A stretch of 34,711 nucleotides of DNA from JABDPF01 sp036351575 (lineage in GTDB: Bacteria > Pseudomonadota > Gammaproteobacteria > Xanthomonadales > SZUA-36): NCBI GenBank assembly GCA_036351575.1, contig JAZBPJ010000031.1:1-34711 (forward strand), written 5' to 3'. The position numbers and the translations under genes are program-made. Every line of letters begins with the position of its first letter. Position 1 is the stretch's first letter. The notes beneath the pieces were generated by a model, which made no database searches, was not told the DNA's origin, and worked only from the letters and a program-made list of their open reading frames with translations. Below, one piece after another: positions 8,432 through 17,143 of the stretch.

Positions 8432-9705
8432 CTCGCTTCTCCCCTGACCGCCCGTTCGACCGCCTCCAGCCCGGCTTCGACGACCACCGGCTCGGGGGCC
8501 GCGCGCGATGCGCCCGCCACGTCTTTCAGGCCGCTGCCGGTCACCAGGCAGACCACGGTCTCCTCCTTGTCAATTGAACCGGAACCGGCCATTCGTTTCA
8601 CCGCGGCCCAGGGCACGGCTGCGGCCGGCTCCGGGAACACCCCGGCCAGCCGCGCCATTTCGATCGCGGCCTCGGCGATTTCGTTTTCTTCCACGGTGAC
8701 GGCCGCACCGCCGGATTCAAGTACCGCGCGCACACCGGCCAGGCCGTCGCGCGGGCGGTCGACGCAGATGGAATCGGCGGCCGTGGCGGCTTCGACCGCT
8801 TCGACCCGAACCCGGGACCAGTCCTCGACGACCTGCCCACTCGCCCGCAGGCGGTGGACCGTGCGACACACCGCGGCACTGAGCGCTGACTGCACGCAGT
8901 CGATCCTCGGCAGCCGGTCGACCAGTCCCACCGCCAGCAGATCCTGCCAGCCCTTCCAGATTCCGCTGATGATGTTGCCGTCGCCGGTCGGCACGACCAC
9001 GCGGTCGGGGACCTCGCCCCCGAGGTCTTCCCAGATTTCAAACGCGCAGGTCTTCTTGCCTTCGCGGGTAAACGGGTTGAAGCCGGTGCTGCGGTTATAC
9101 CAGCCGAACGCGTCCGTCGCGGCGAGGCACAGGTCGAAGGCGGCGTCGTAGTTTCCGAGCACCGCCAGCACGCGTGCCCCGTAGGCGCGCAGCTGCGCGA
9201 GCTTCGCCGGCGGCGCGCGCTCCGGCACGAACACCACGGCGTCGAGCCCCAGCGCGGCGGCCAGGCAGGCCATGGAGGAACCCGCGTTCCCGGTGCTGGC
9301 CGTGGCAACGACCGCGGCGCCGGTTGCCTGCGCCCGGCACAGGGCGGTCACGCTGGCGCGGTCCTTGAACGAGGCGCTGGGGTTGGAACTGTCGTCCTTC
9401 AGGTACAGCCTCTGCAAGCCCGCCTGCCGCCCCAGGCGAGCGGCGTGGTAGAGGGGCGTGGCGCCGACGCGCAGCGGAAAGCCTGCTGCGGGTTCGTTGA
9501 CGGGCAGCAGCGCCCGGTAGCGAAAGATGCCCCCGGCCCGGTCACCGAAACCGCCGGCCAGTTCCCGCGCGGCGGCATCGTAGTCGTAGCGGATGTCCAG
9601 GTTGCCGCCGCATTCGGGGCACTGGAAACCGGCGAAATCCGCCGCCTGCCCTGCGGCGCAGGCGATGCAGCGGTATCCGTTCATGTGCGTTCTGAAATCC
9701 GGCAT
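8428..9705 (-). CDS. Threonine-synthase-like PLP enzyme in the purine cluster
   Basis: This 425-residue fold-type-II PLP protein resembles threonine synthase. An N-terminal zinc-ribbon-like piece has Cys13/Cys16 and Cys29/Cys32. The PLP lysine is probably Lys114 in SFKDR. The phosphate loop is STGNAG (137-142), and PTGDGN and TGSG follow further on. A housekeeping threonine synthase would normally sit with hom and thrB. Here it lies 14 bases after ygeW and overlaps xdh by ATGA, so I infer a catabolic role, such as beta-elimination or another reaction on a diaminopropionate-type C3 product of the purine ring. The substrate is not known from sequence. The start chosen is the first ATG (9705). 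Met8 is an alternative, and neither has a strong ribosome site. Confidence 0.75.
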   Translation of the reverse strand: MPDFRTHMNGYRCIACAAGQAADFAGFQCPECGGNLDIRYDYDAAARELAGGFGDRAGGIFRYRALLPVNEPAAGFPLRVGATPLYHAARLGRQAGLQRLYLKDDSSNPSASFKDRASVTALCRAQATGAAVVATASTGNAGSSMACLAAALGLDAVVFVPERAPPAKLAQLRAYGARVLAVLGNYDAAFDLCLAATDAFGWYNRSTGFNPFTREGKKTCAFEIWEDLGGEVPDRVVVPTGDGNIISGIWKGWQDLLAVGLVDRLPRIDCVQSALSAAVCRTVHRLRASGQVVEDWSRVRVEAVEAATAADSICVDRPRDGLAGVRAVLESGGAAVTVEENEIAEAAIEMARLAGVFPEPAAAVPWAAVKRMAGSGSIDKEETVVCLVTGSGLKDVAGASRAAPEPVVVEAGLEAVERAVRGEAR

Positions 9706-9719
9706 GGCGGCAAACGGCT

Positions 9720-10721
9720 CTACATGGTCAGGGCCATCAGGGCCTTGGCGGTATGCATCCGGTTCTCGGCCTCAGGGTAAACCCGCGACTGCGGCCCGTC
9801 TATGACCGCATCGGTCACCTCGCAGCCGCGATCGGCGGGCAGGCAATGCATGTAGATGGCGTGCTTCTTCGCGCGGGCCATCGTCGCCTCGTCGCAGATC
9901 CAGCCGCGGTACTGCTGTGCGACCTTCATCGCTCCTTCAGGGTTGCCGTAAAGCGATTCCACGCCCCAGCTCTTGGGATACACGATGTCGGCGTCCTCGA
10001 TCGCCGCTTCCATGCTGTCGACGATTTCAAAGCGGCCGCCGCTGCGGGCGGTGTTCTCGCGGGCGATGCGCAGGGTTTCGTCCATCAGCGTGTATTCCGG
10101 CGGGTGCGCCAGGGTCACGTTCATGCCGTAACGGCTCATCAGCATGACCAGTCCCTGCGGCACCGACATCGGCTTGACGTAACTCGGCGCGTAAGCCCAG
10201 GAAACGGCGATTTTCAGCTCCGACAGGTCCTTGCCGAACTCCTCGCGGATGGTCATCAGGTCCGCCAGTGTCTGGCAGGGATGGTCAACGTCGCACTGCA
10301 TGTTGATCACCGGCACGTCGGCCCACCTGGCGACTTCGCGCATGTAGCTCTGCCCCTCGCCCGGCACCAGATCGTGGCGGATCGCGATGCCGTGGCCGTA
10401 GCTCGACAGGATGATGCCCATGTCCTTGGGGCTCTCGCCATGCGCGATCTGGGACGTCTCCGCGTCGATGAAATGGGCGTGGCCGCCGAGCTGGGTGATG
10501 CCGGCCTCGAAGGAATTGCGCGTGCGCGTGGACTTGTCGAGGAAGATCAGGAAGATCGTCTTGTGCGGCAGGTGCAGCGACGTCACGCCGCTGCGGAATT
10601 CCGTTTTCAGCGTTGCCGAGGTTTCCAGCAGGATTTCGATTTCCTCGTCCGACCAGTCCTGGGTCATCAGCCAGTCACGGCCTTTCAGGCGGTCGGTGGG
10701 CAAGGGGGCGTGCCGGGTCAT
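9720..10721 (-). CDS. ygeW: YgeW-like carbamoyltransferase
   Basis: This 333-residue aspartate/ornithine-carbamoyltransferase-fold protein has the carbamoyl phosphate motif STRTR (in DKSTRTRNSFE), DHPCQ, MHCLPADR and a C-terminal EAENRMH block. SQIAHGE and SYVKPMSVPQG match E. coli YgeW, while the C-terminal part resembles N-acetylornithine carbamoyltransferase. Both belong to the knotted branch that does not use plain ornithine. In this operon it probably works in the catabolic direction, turning a ureido-type fragment of the purine ring into carbamoyl phosphate, which could yield ATP through a carbamate kinase not present here. The start is the ATG at 10721, overlapping the ygeY stop (ATGA). 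A 740-codon open frame extending upstream reads ygeY out of frame and is spurious. Confidence 0.87.
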   Translation of the reverse strand: MTRHAPLPTDRLKGRDWLMTQDWSDEEIEILLETSATLKTEFRSGVTSLHLPHKTIFLIFLDKSTRTRNSFEAGITQLGGHAHFIDAETSQIAHGESPKDMGIILSSYGHGIAIRHDLVPGEGQSYMREVARWADVPVINMQCDVDHPCQTLADLMTIREEFGKDLSELKIAVSWAYAPSYVKPMSVPQGLVMLMSRYGMNVTLAHPPEYTLMDETLRIARENTARSGGRFEIVDSMEAAIEDADIVYPKSWGVESLYGNPEGAMKVAQQYRGWICDEATMARAKKHAIYMHCLPADRGCEVTDAVIDGPQSRVYPEAENRMHTAKALMALTM

Positions 10722-11926
10722 GTTCGGGTCACTCCTGGTGGTGAAAATTGCTGCACGAACGCGGCGTAGAACGCGGTGGCCCGGACCAGGTGCTCGACCT
10801 CGGTCTGCTCGTTGGGCGCGTGGGCGAAGTGTTCGTGCCCCGGGCCGAAGCCAAAGGTCGGTATGCCGTGCAGGCCCGCCGTGGCCACGCCGTTGGTGCT
10901 GAAGGTCCAGAAGCCGGTGCCGGGCTCTTCGCCGAAAGTATCCCGGAACACGGCCTCGGCGCAGGTCATCGCGGGATCGTCTCGCGGCATCTGCCAGCTG
11001 GGGTAGTACTTGCGCGTGGGATAGACCAGGCCGGTATGACTGGGCACGGCGTATTCCAGCAGGCGCACCGTGGCTCCCGCCGCCCGGACCGAGGCCAGCG
11101 ACTCGATCTCGGCCACGGCGGTTTGCTCGGTCTCGCCGACGGTCAGCCGGCGGTCCAGGTGGATCGTGCAGCCATCGGCCACGGCGCAGAGGCTGGGCGA
11201 GACCGAGCGGATCTCGCTGATCGTGACCGAGCCCTTGCCCAGCGGCTCGACGGGCTGCAGCTGCTCGTTCAGCTGCTCGATGTCGGCGATAATGCCGGCC
11301 ATCTTGTAGATGGCGTTGTCGCCGCGTTCCGGGGCCGAGCCGTGGCAGGACACGCCGCCGGTGCTGACCTCCATCTCCATGCGCCCGCGCTGGCCGCGGT
11401 AAATGCCCAGGCTGGTCGGCTCGGTGCTGATCACGAGCTCGGGTTTCAATCCAACTTCGTTGACGATGTACTGCCAGCACAGGCCGTCGCAGTCTTCCTC
11501 CTGCACGGTCGCGGTCACGTACAGCGTGACGTCTTTCGGTATGCCAAGCCGCTTGAGCAGCGCAGCGGCGTAGACCGCCGAGGCCACGCCGCCCTTCTGG
11601 TCGCTGGCGCCGCGGCCGTAGAGAATGCCGTCCTCGACGTCGCCGGAATAGGGGTCTCTGTCCCACTGCGAGCGGTCGCCTACGTCGACCACGTCGACGT
11701 GGCCGTCCAGCGCGATGGCCCGGGGGCCGTCGCCGATGCGGCCAATCAGGTTGCCCATCGCATCGACGGTGACCTCGTCGAAGCCGAGTGTTTCCATTTC
11801 TTCCGCGATACGGCGGACTACCGCGCCTTCGTCCGAACTGAGCGACGGGATGCGCACGATTGCCTGCATGAAGGCGACCAGGTCTTTTTCCAGCTTGCGG
11901 GCTTCCTCGAAGTGTTTTTCGCTCAT
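10718..11926 (-). CDS. ygeY: YgeY-type M20 metallohydrolase
   Basis: This 402-residue M20/ArgE-DapE-type zinc hydrolase is the same length as E. coli YgeY (403). Likely metal ligands are His76 (DGHVDVV), Asp109 (GASDQKGG), Glu144 next to the general base Glu143 (QEEDCDG), Glu169 (STEPT) and His369 (FAHAPNE). YgeY family members occur with ygeW and the ygfK/ssnA/xdhD set and are often labelled selenium-metabolism-linked hydrolases, although purine breakdown is the better fit here. It probably cleaves an amide or carbamoyl bond of a ring-opened purine intermediate. The start ATG at 11926 overlaps the upstream gene's stop, and a longer frame from 12034 adds non-family residues. Both ends are coupled to neighbours by ATGA. 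Confidence 0.9.
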   Translation of the reverse strand: MSEKHFEEARKLEKDLVAFMQAIVRIPSLSSDEGAVVRRIAEEMETLGFDEVTVDAMGNLIGRIGDGPRAIALDGHVDVVDVGDRSQWDRDPYSGDVEDGILYGRGASDQKGGVASAVYAAALLKRLGIPKDVTLYVTATVQEEDCDGLCWQYIVNEVGLKPELVISTEPTSLGIYRGQRGRMEMEVSTGGVSCHGSAPERGDNAIYKMAGIIADIEQLNEQLQPVEPLGKGSVTISEIRSVSPSLCAVADGCTIHLDRRLTVGETEQTAVAEIESLASVRAAGATVRLLEYAVPSHTGLVYPTRKYYPSWQMPRDDPAMTCAEAVFRDTFGEEPGTGFWTFSTNGVATAGLHGIPTFGFGPGHEHFAHAPNEQTEVEHLVRATAFYAAFVQQFSPPGVTRT

Positions 11927-13407
11927 GCATCTGCTCCCGCAAGACCGGTCGCCCGGTTGAATTCGCCGATCAGCCGATCCCACTCGCCCAGCAGCTCGTC
12001 GGAAAATACCTCGCGCCAGAAATCCGGGTCCCACAGCTCGCGCAGCTCGGCGGCCGAGCGGCCCTGCTGCTCCACCCAGGTGAAGTACTTGAAGTGGTGC
12101 AGGGCCTTGCGCTCGGCGTAGCCGAGTTCCCGCAGGTGGTCGGTGCTGGTCCCCTGCAGGTAGCGCGCGTAATGCTGGTCGGCAAGCCGCGGGGTGTAAG
12201 GCCCGCCGAGCGCCTCCATCTCCCGCAGGCGTGAAGAATAGAGTTCCATGGCGTCGGTCAGGGGCGTGAAGATCACGTCGCGGGCGTCCATGTCGTAGTA
12301 GCGGGCCGCCTTGATGCTGGCCACCAGGTTGCAGATGCCCGAAATGCCGATGTCGGGCAGCGCCTGGAGGGTGGTCTCATCCACCCCTTCCCGGCGCAGG
12401 CAGTCGTGCCCCGCCTCCTCGTTGAACAGCCGCATCAGCTGCATGGTCTGCTCGTCGTCCACGGCCGCCACCATGTCGGTGTTGCGCGTGTTGTGGATCC
12501 AGGGCACGTGCTTGTCGCCGATACCCTCGATGCGGTGCTCGCCGAAACCCATTGAAAACAGCGTCGGGCACTGCAGCGCTTCCGTCGCCACCACGCGGAT
12601 GCCCGGGTGGCGGCTGCGCAGGAAGTCACCCGCCGCGATGGTGCCGGCAGAACCCGTGGCGCTGACCCAGCCGGACAGGCGCCGGCCGGCGGCGAAGTGC
12701 TTCGCGTAGACCTCGTCGACGAAGGATCCGGTCACGTGGTAATGCCAGATCGCGTTGCCGAACTCTTCGAACTGGTTGAAAATCACGATCCCGTCACCGC
12801 GTTCCTCGCGCAGTTCATGGCACTTGTCGTAGATCTCCTTCACGTTGGACTCGGTGCCGGGGGTGGCGATGATCTCGTCGGTGCCGATCTCCTCCAGCCA
12901 GTCGAAACGCTCGCGGCTCATGCCCTCGGGCAGGATCGCCACCGCCGGGCAGGCCAGCAGCGCGCAGTCGTAGGCGCCGCCGCGGCAGTAGTTGCCGGTG
13001 GAGGGCCACACCGCCTTCTGGCGCGTCGGGTCGAAATGACCGGTCACCAGGCGCGGCACCAGGCAGCCGTAGGCCGCGCCGACCTTGTGGGCCCCGGTGG
13101 GAAACCACTTGCCGACGATGCCGACGATGGTCGTGTCCACGCCGGTCAGGGCCGGCGGGAACTCGATCCAGTTGCCCTCGCCGAAGCCGCCGCCGTGCGC
13201 CCTGGCCTCGTTCTTCCAGGTGATCCGGAACAGGTTGGCGGGGTCCAGGTCCCACAGGCCGACCTGTTGCAGGCGCTGCACGATGCCGGCCGGCGCCGTG
13301 CGCGGGTCTTTCTGCTGGCCGAAGGTCGGCAGCAGGATGTTGCGCTCCCGGGCCCGCTCGATGTTCCGGGCCAGCACGTCTTCGCGGATTTCGGGGATCA
13401 GTTTCAT
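11923..13407 (-). CDS. Uncharacterised 494-residue PLP (fold type II) enzyme in the ygeX position
   Basis: This protein has a tryptophan-synthase-beta or cysteine-synthase-like fold. The PLP lysine is probably Lys108 in TGAHKVGAA. The phosphate-binding loop is PSTGNY (135-140), and a second glycine loop ATGSAG lies further on. It sits between xdhD and ygeY, where E. coli has ygeX. It is about 100 residues longer than YgeX (398) and lacks the YgeX lysine motif NAFKMLGG. Its own blocks NLFRITWKNE, GKWFPTGAHK and CRGGAYD suggest a separate, little-described PLP family. A role in eliminating ammonia from a diaminopropionate-like product is plausible, but this is inference. The stop overlaps the ygeY start, and its start lies 2 bases after the xdhD stop. 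Confidence 0.78.
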   Translation of the reverse strand: MKLIPEIREDVLARNIERARERNILLPTFGQQKDPRTAPAGIVQRLQQVGLWDLDPANLFRITWKNEARAHGGGFGEGNWIEFPPALTGVDTTIVGIVGKWFPTGAHKVGAAYGCLVPRLVTGHFDPTRQKAVWPSTGNYCRGGAYDCALLACPAVAILPEGMSRERFDWLEEIGTDEIIATPGTESNVKEIYDKCHELREERGDGIVIFNQFEEFGNAIWHYHVTGSFVDEVYAKHFAAGRRLSGWVSATGSAGTIAAGDFLRSRHPGIRVVATEALQCPTLFSMGFGEHRIEGIGDKHVPWIHNTRNTDMVAAVDDEQTMQLMRLFNEEAGHDCLRREGVDETTLQALPDIGISGICNLVASIKAARYYDMDARDVIFTPLTDAMELYSSRLREMEALGGPYTPRLADQHYARYLQGTSTDHLRELGYAERKALHHFKYFTWVEQQGRSAAELRELWDPDFWREVFSDELLGEWDRLIGEFNRATGLAGADA

Positions 13408-13409
13408 GG

Positions 13410-16235
13410 CTATTCCTTGAATCGCACGGACGGAATGGGTTCGCTGTCGCCCCAGCCGCGCTCGACTTCGCTTTCACCGGCGCGAACCGCGCGCAGCAGT
13501 GCGTCCTGGTCGACCGGCAGGCTGAGCACGCGCACGCCGGTGGCGCGCCGGATGGCGTTGGTGATGGCGGCGCTGGTCGGAATGCTGGGCAATTCGCCCA
13601 CGCCCTTCGCACCGAACGGGCCGTCGGCCGTCGCGTGCTCGACGATGTGGGACACGATCTCCGGCGCGTGCGCGATGCGCGGCGCGGAGTAACGGGCCAT
13701 CACGTCCGTCCACGGCCGCCCCTCTTCCTGGATGTAGTGTTCCATCAGCGCATAGCCGATGCACATCACGATGCCGCCCTCGACCTGGCCTTCCAGGGTC
13801 AGGGGGTTGATCGCCCGGCCGACGTCGTGCGCGGCGATGACCTTGCGCACCGCTACCCCGCCCGTTGCCATGTCGATTTCGCACAGCACGGCCTGGGCGC
13901 AGAAGCCAAAGGCGAAGTGCATGTCGCCGCCGCTGCCCAGCGGCCGGGTTTTCGGCGCCCAGTACTCGTATTCGGCCGTCGTCGACAGACCGCTTTCCAC
14001 CGCCACCGAGATGCCCTCCGCCAGGCTCGCACCCGGGCCGGCAGCGGCCGCCAGGCGTTTCTTCAGCGTGCGCGCGGCGAAACGGGCCGCGTTGCCGCTG
14101 ACGTAGGTCTGGCGGCTGGCCGTGGTCGGTCCGCCATCCGGGCAGTAATCGGTGTCTCCGAGCAGCACGCTGACGCGGTCGCTCGGCAGCCCGAGTTCCT
14201 CGGCGGCACAGGCGGCAAGCACCGCCGGCAGGCCCTGGCCCAGCTCGGCCGAGGAAATGCGCACTTCCGCCCGCGCCTCGTCGTCATCGCCCAGCCACAG
14301 GCCGACCTCGGCGGCGGCCTTGTCCGGGGCGCCGCCGCCCAGCCCGGTGTTCTTGTAGCCCACGGCCAGGCCCCAGGCGAAGCGGCTTCCGCCCTCGTCC
14401 CAGGTCCAGCGAAAATCACCATCACGCATGCCGGCGTCGACCCGCTCGATGCATTCCTTCAGACCGACGCTTTCGCGCATGACCTGGCCGGTGCAGGTGA
14501 CCGCGCCCACGTCGAGCGCGTTCATCCGGCGCAATTCCACCGGGTCCATGCCCAGTTCGCCGGCCAGGATGTCCATGTTGCTTTCCACCGCGAAGCAGCT
14601 CTGCGAAACGCCAAATCCGCGAAAGGCCCCGCAGGGTGCATTGTTGGTATAGGCCGCCAGGCAGTCGACTTTCACGTGCGGCACGTCGTAGGGACCGGAG
14701 GCGTGCGTGGTCGCACGTGTCAGTACTTTCTCGCTGAGACTGGCGTAGGCCCCGCCGTCGCCGTAGATGGTGCTCTGCACGGCGGTGAGCCGGCCTTCTC
14801 TCGTCGCCCCGGTGCGTATGCGGATCACCGTGGCGTGGCGCTTGGGATGGAACAGCAGGCTTTCCTGCCTCGAGTACAGCATTTTCACCGGCCGCCCGGT
14901 GGCTTCCGCCAGCAGCGCGACGTGGATCTGGCCGGCAATGTCCTCCTTGCCGCCGAAGCCGCCGCCCATCAGGGTCGCCACGATGCGCACGCGCTCCGGC
15001 GCCACGCCCAGCGCGGCGGCGACCTGGTCGCGGTCCTGGTACGGGATCTGGCTGCCGACGTAGACCGTGGTTTTTTCATGCACCGCGTCCTCGCCGCGCC
15101 TGGCCGAGGGATCGGTGGAACCGCCGAAGGCCGCCGGGTCGTAGCCGGCCGGGATACCGACCGAGCATTCCGGCTCGAGGAACAGGTGTTCCACGGTGGG
15201 GGTGCGGTACGTGCGGTCGACGATCACGTCGGCCGCCTCGAAACCGGCCTTTATGTCGCCCTTGGCCACCTTGATGTGCTTGAGCAGGTTGCCGTCGGGC
15301 CGGTCCTCGTGCACCACCGCCGCGCCGGGCTCGAAAGCCGCGATGGCCGATGTGACCGCGGGCAGTTCCTCGTATTGCACCTCGATCAGGCCCAGGGCCG
15401 CCTCGGCCGTCGCGCGGTCGTCGGCTGCGACGACAGCCACCGCGTCGCCGGCGTAGCGAACCTTGTCGTCGCACAGCACCGGCCAGTCGACGCTGACCAG
15501 TCCGTGGCGGTTGCGCCCGGGCACGTCCTCGTGGGTCAGCACCGCGTGCACCCCCGGCAGGCCGCGCGCCGCCGACGCGTCAATCGAAACGATGCGGGCG
15601 TGCGGCACGCCGGCGCGCAGGGTGCGCGCGTGCAGCATGCCGGGGAAATCGTAGTCGTCGCTGAAGCGGGCTTCCCCGGTGATCTTGGCCCGGGCGTCGG
15701 GGTTCGGCTGCGCCCGGCCGACTACCCGTTCGGGAGCCCTCGTTTTCGGGATGTAGGGCGGCACGTTCTGCCCGGAGGCCTGCAGCACCGCGCGGACCAC
15801 GCTCTGGTAGCCGGTGCAGCGGCAGGACGTGTCCTTCAGCGCGACCTTTACGTCGCTCTCCGTCACCGCCTCGCCGGCCGCGGCCTTTTCGTCCAGCAGG
15901 GCCTTGGCCGTCATCAGTATGCCCGGCGTGCAGATGCCGCACTGCACGGCGCCGTGGTCGAGGAAGGCCTGCTGCAGCGGATGCAGCGCCCCCCCGTTTG
16001 ACAGGTTTTCGACGGTTTCGATGCGGGCGCCCTGTGCCTTGAAGGCCGGGTAAATGCAGCTGTTCACCGGCGTGCCGTCAACCAGCACGGTGCAGATGCC
16101 GCACTCGGCCTCGTTGCAGCCGATCTTGGTTCCGGTCAGGCGCAGATCCTCGCGCAGCACCTCGGCCAGGTACCGCGATTCCGGCACGTCGAGTTCGACC
16201 GGCCGGCCATTGACCGTCATTTGCAGGCGGCTCAT
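13410..16235 (-). CDS. xdhD: XdhD-type molybdenum hydroxylase (2Fe-2S + Mo domains)
   Basis: This 941-residue xanthine-dehydrogenase-family enzyme lacks an FAD domain, like E. coli XdhD (956). The N-terminal clusters use Cys40/45/48/60 and Cys99/102/138/140. The molybdenum part follows from about residue 165, with GGGFGGKED, GAFRGFG, AELGQG and the catalytic glutamate Glu881 in KGVGELP. It lacks the RDEDM glutamate seen in the neighbouring xanthine dehydrogenase (YSRQESL occupies the place), so a substrate other than hypoxanthine is likely. The FAD domain is supplied by the YgfM-like protein encoded immediately upstream, whose stop overlaps this start. Genetic work on gut bacteria ties xdhD to anaerobic urate use, but its exact reaction is unsettled to my knowledge. 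Confidence 0.9.
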   Translation of the reverse strand: MSRLQMTVNGRPVELDVPESRYLAEVLREDLRLTGTKIGCNEAECGICTVLVDGTPVNSCIYPAFKAQGARIETVENLSNGGALHPLQQAFLDHGAVQCGICTPGILMTAKALLDEKAAAGEAVTESDVKVALKDTSCRCTGYQSVVRAVLQASGQNVPPYIPKTRAPERVVGRAQPNPDARAKITGEARFSDDYDFPGMLHARTLRAGVPHARIVSIDASAARGLPGVHAVLTHEDVPGRNRHGLVSVDWPVLCDDKVRYAGDAVAVVAADDRATAEAALGLIEVQYEELPAVTSAIAAFEPGAAVVHEDRPDGNLLKHIKVAKGDIKAGFEAADVIVDRTYRTPTVEHLFLEPECSVGIPAGYDPAAFGGSTDPSARRGEDAVHEKTTVYVGSQIPYQDRDQVAAALGVAPERVRIVATLMGGGFGGKEDIAGQIHVALLAEATGRPVKMLYSRQESLLFHPKRHATVIRIRTGATREGRLTAVQSTIYGDGGAYASLSEKVLTRATTHASGPYDVPHVKVDCLAAYTNNAPCGAFRGFGVSQSCFAVESNMDILAGELGMDPVELRRMNALDVGAVTCTGQVMRESVGLKECIERVDAGMRDGDFRWTWDEGGSRFAWGLAVGYKNTGLGGGAPDKAAAEVGLWLGDDDEARAEVRISSAELGQGLPAVLAACAAEELGLPSDRVSVLLGDTDYCPDGGPTTASRQTYVSGNAARFAARTLKKRLAAAAGPGASLAEGISVAVESGLSTTAEYEYWAPKTRPLGSGGDMHFAFGFCAQAVLCEIDMATGGVAVRKVIAAHDVGRAINPLTLEGQVEGGIVMCIGYALMEHYIQEEGRPWTDVMARYSAPRIAHAPEIVSHIVEHATADGPFGAKGVGELPSIPTSAAITNAIRRATGVRVLSLPVDQDALLRAVRAGESEVERGWGDSEPIPSVRFKE

Positions 16236-17143
16236 TTGCCTTCTCCCCAGGGCGTGATCCGGCCGCCGGCGGCGCGTTCCGCCGCCACCGCCAGGACCCT
16301 CGGCAGGTGGCCGCGCACCATGTCCTCACGGTAGGCGCGGCTGGCGCGGTGCTTGCTGTCGCGCAGGGAAATCGCCTCGAGCGCGGCTTCCGCCGCCAGG
16401 GCGAAACGGCTTGCCGAGGGCGCTTTGCCCACGATCACCGCCCCCGCGGCCGCGGACAGGCAGGGCACGGGGCCGGCCGGCGCGATGGCCACGCGGGCGG
16501 CGGCGACCGTTCCGTCCGCGTCGAACTGCAGCCACGCGGCCATCGAAATCATCGGCAGGGCCACGCCCTGGGGCCGCATCACGCGGAAGAACGCCGAACC
16601 CTCGCTCCTGCCCGCCGGCCGAAAGCGCATCCGGGTCAGCAGGCTGCGGTGATGATCGATGGCGCTTCGGCCCGGGCCGAGGAAGGCGTCGGCGAGCGGC
16701 ATCCAGCGCCGACCGCCGGCATCGGCGGTTTCGATCTCGCCGGCGAGCGTCAGCAGCCCGATGGTGCCGTCGCCGGCAGGCAGGGCGTGGGCGATGTTGC
16801 CGGCCAGCGTGGCCACGTTGCGCACCTGCGGGCCGCCGATCACGCCGCAGCTCTCGGCCAGGCAGGTGCCGTGTTCGACGATGTCGCGGCTGCGGGTGAT
16901 CGCGCTGTGGGTCGCTCCGCAGCCGATAACGATGAAACCGTCTTCCCGGCCGATGCCGTCGAGGCCCGGGATGCGGGTCGGGTCGACCATGGCTTCCGGT
17001 GCCTGCGCCCGCCCCTGGGCGATGTCCAGCAGCAGGTCGGTACCGCCGCCCACCACGAGCGCATCGCCGTCATAACGCTCCAGCAGCGCGATCGCCGCAT
17101 CGACCGTGTCCGGGACGTGGTAATGCTTCCAGTGTTCCATCAT
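16232..17143 (-). CDS. ygfM: YgfM-like FAD-binding subunit of a molybdenum hydroxylase
   Basis: This 303-residue protein of the CoxM/XdhB FAD-subunit family carries the flavin motifs VVGGGTDLL (30-38) and GGPQVRNVATLAGN (103-116), a CO-dehydrogenase-type FAD fold, and a C-terminal helical domain. It completes XdhD, which has iron-sulfur and molybdenum domains only, passing electrons to a soluble acceptor. The start is the first of two adjacent ATG codons (17143), which overlaps the ssnA stop as ATGA. The frame open to 17278 runs back into ssnA and is not part of the gene. Its own stop overlaps the xdhD start. Confidence 0.88.
   Translation of the reverse strand: MMEHWKHYHVPDTVDAAIALLERYDGDALVVGGGTDLLLDIAQGRAQAPEAMVDPTRIPGLDGIGREDGFIVIGCGATHSAITRSRDIVEHGTCLAESCGVIGGPQVRNVATLAGNIAHALPAGDGTIGLLTLAGEIETADAGGRRWMPLADAFLGPGRSAIDHHRSLLTRMRFRPAGRSEGSAFFRVMRPQGVALPMISMAAWLQFDADGTVAAARVAIAPAGPVPCLSAAAGAVIVGKAPSASRFALAAEAALEAISLRDSKHRASRAYREDMVRGHLPRVLAVAAERAAGGRITPWGEGK

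Noticed and set aside
6632..9151. 839-codon plus-strand open frame opposite xdh and the threonine-synthase-like gene
   Set aside because: Antisense shadow of two well-supported genes; no recognisable motifs.
8428..9705. Housekeeping threonine synthase (thrC)
   Set aside because: The fold fits, but its place inside a translationally coupled purine operon and absence of hom/thrB neighbours argue for a specialised paralogue; kept as a threonine-synthase-like PLP enzyme.
9720..11942. 740-codon frame joining an N-terminal extension to the carbamoyltransferase
   Set aside because: The first 400 codons read ygeY in the wrong frame. The true carbamoyltransferase starts at 10721, where ATGA couples it to ygeY.
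13635..16001. 788-codon plus-strand open frame opposite xdhD
   Set aside because: Antisense shadow caused by high GC codon usage; composition not protein-like.
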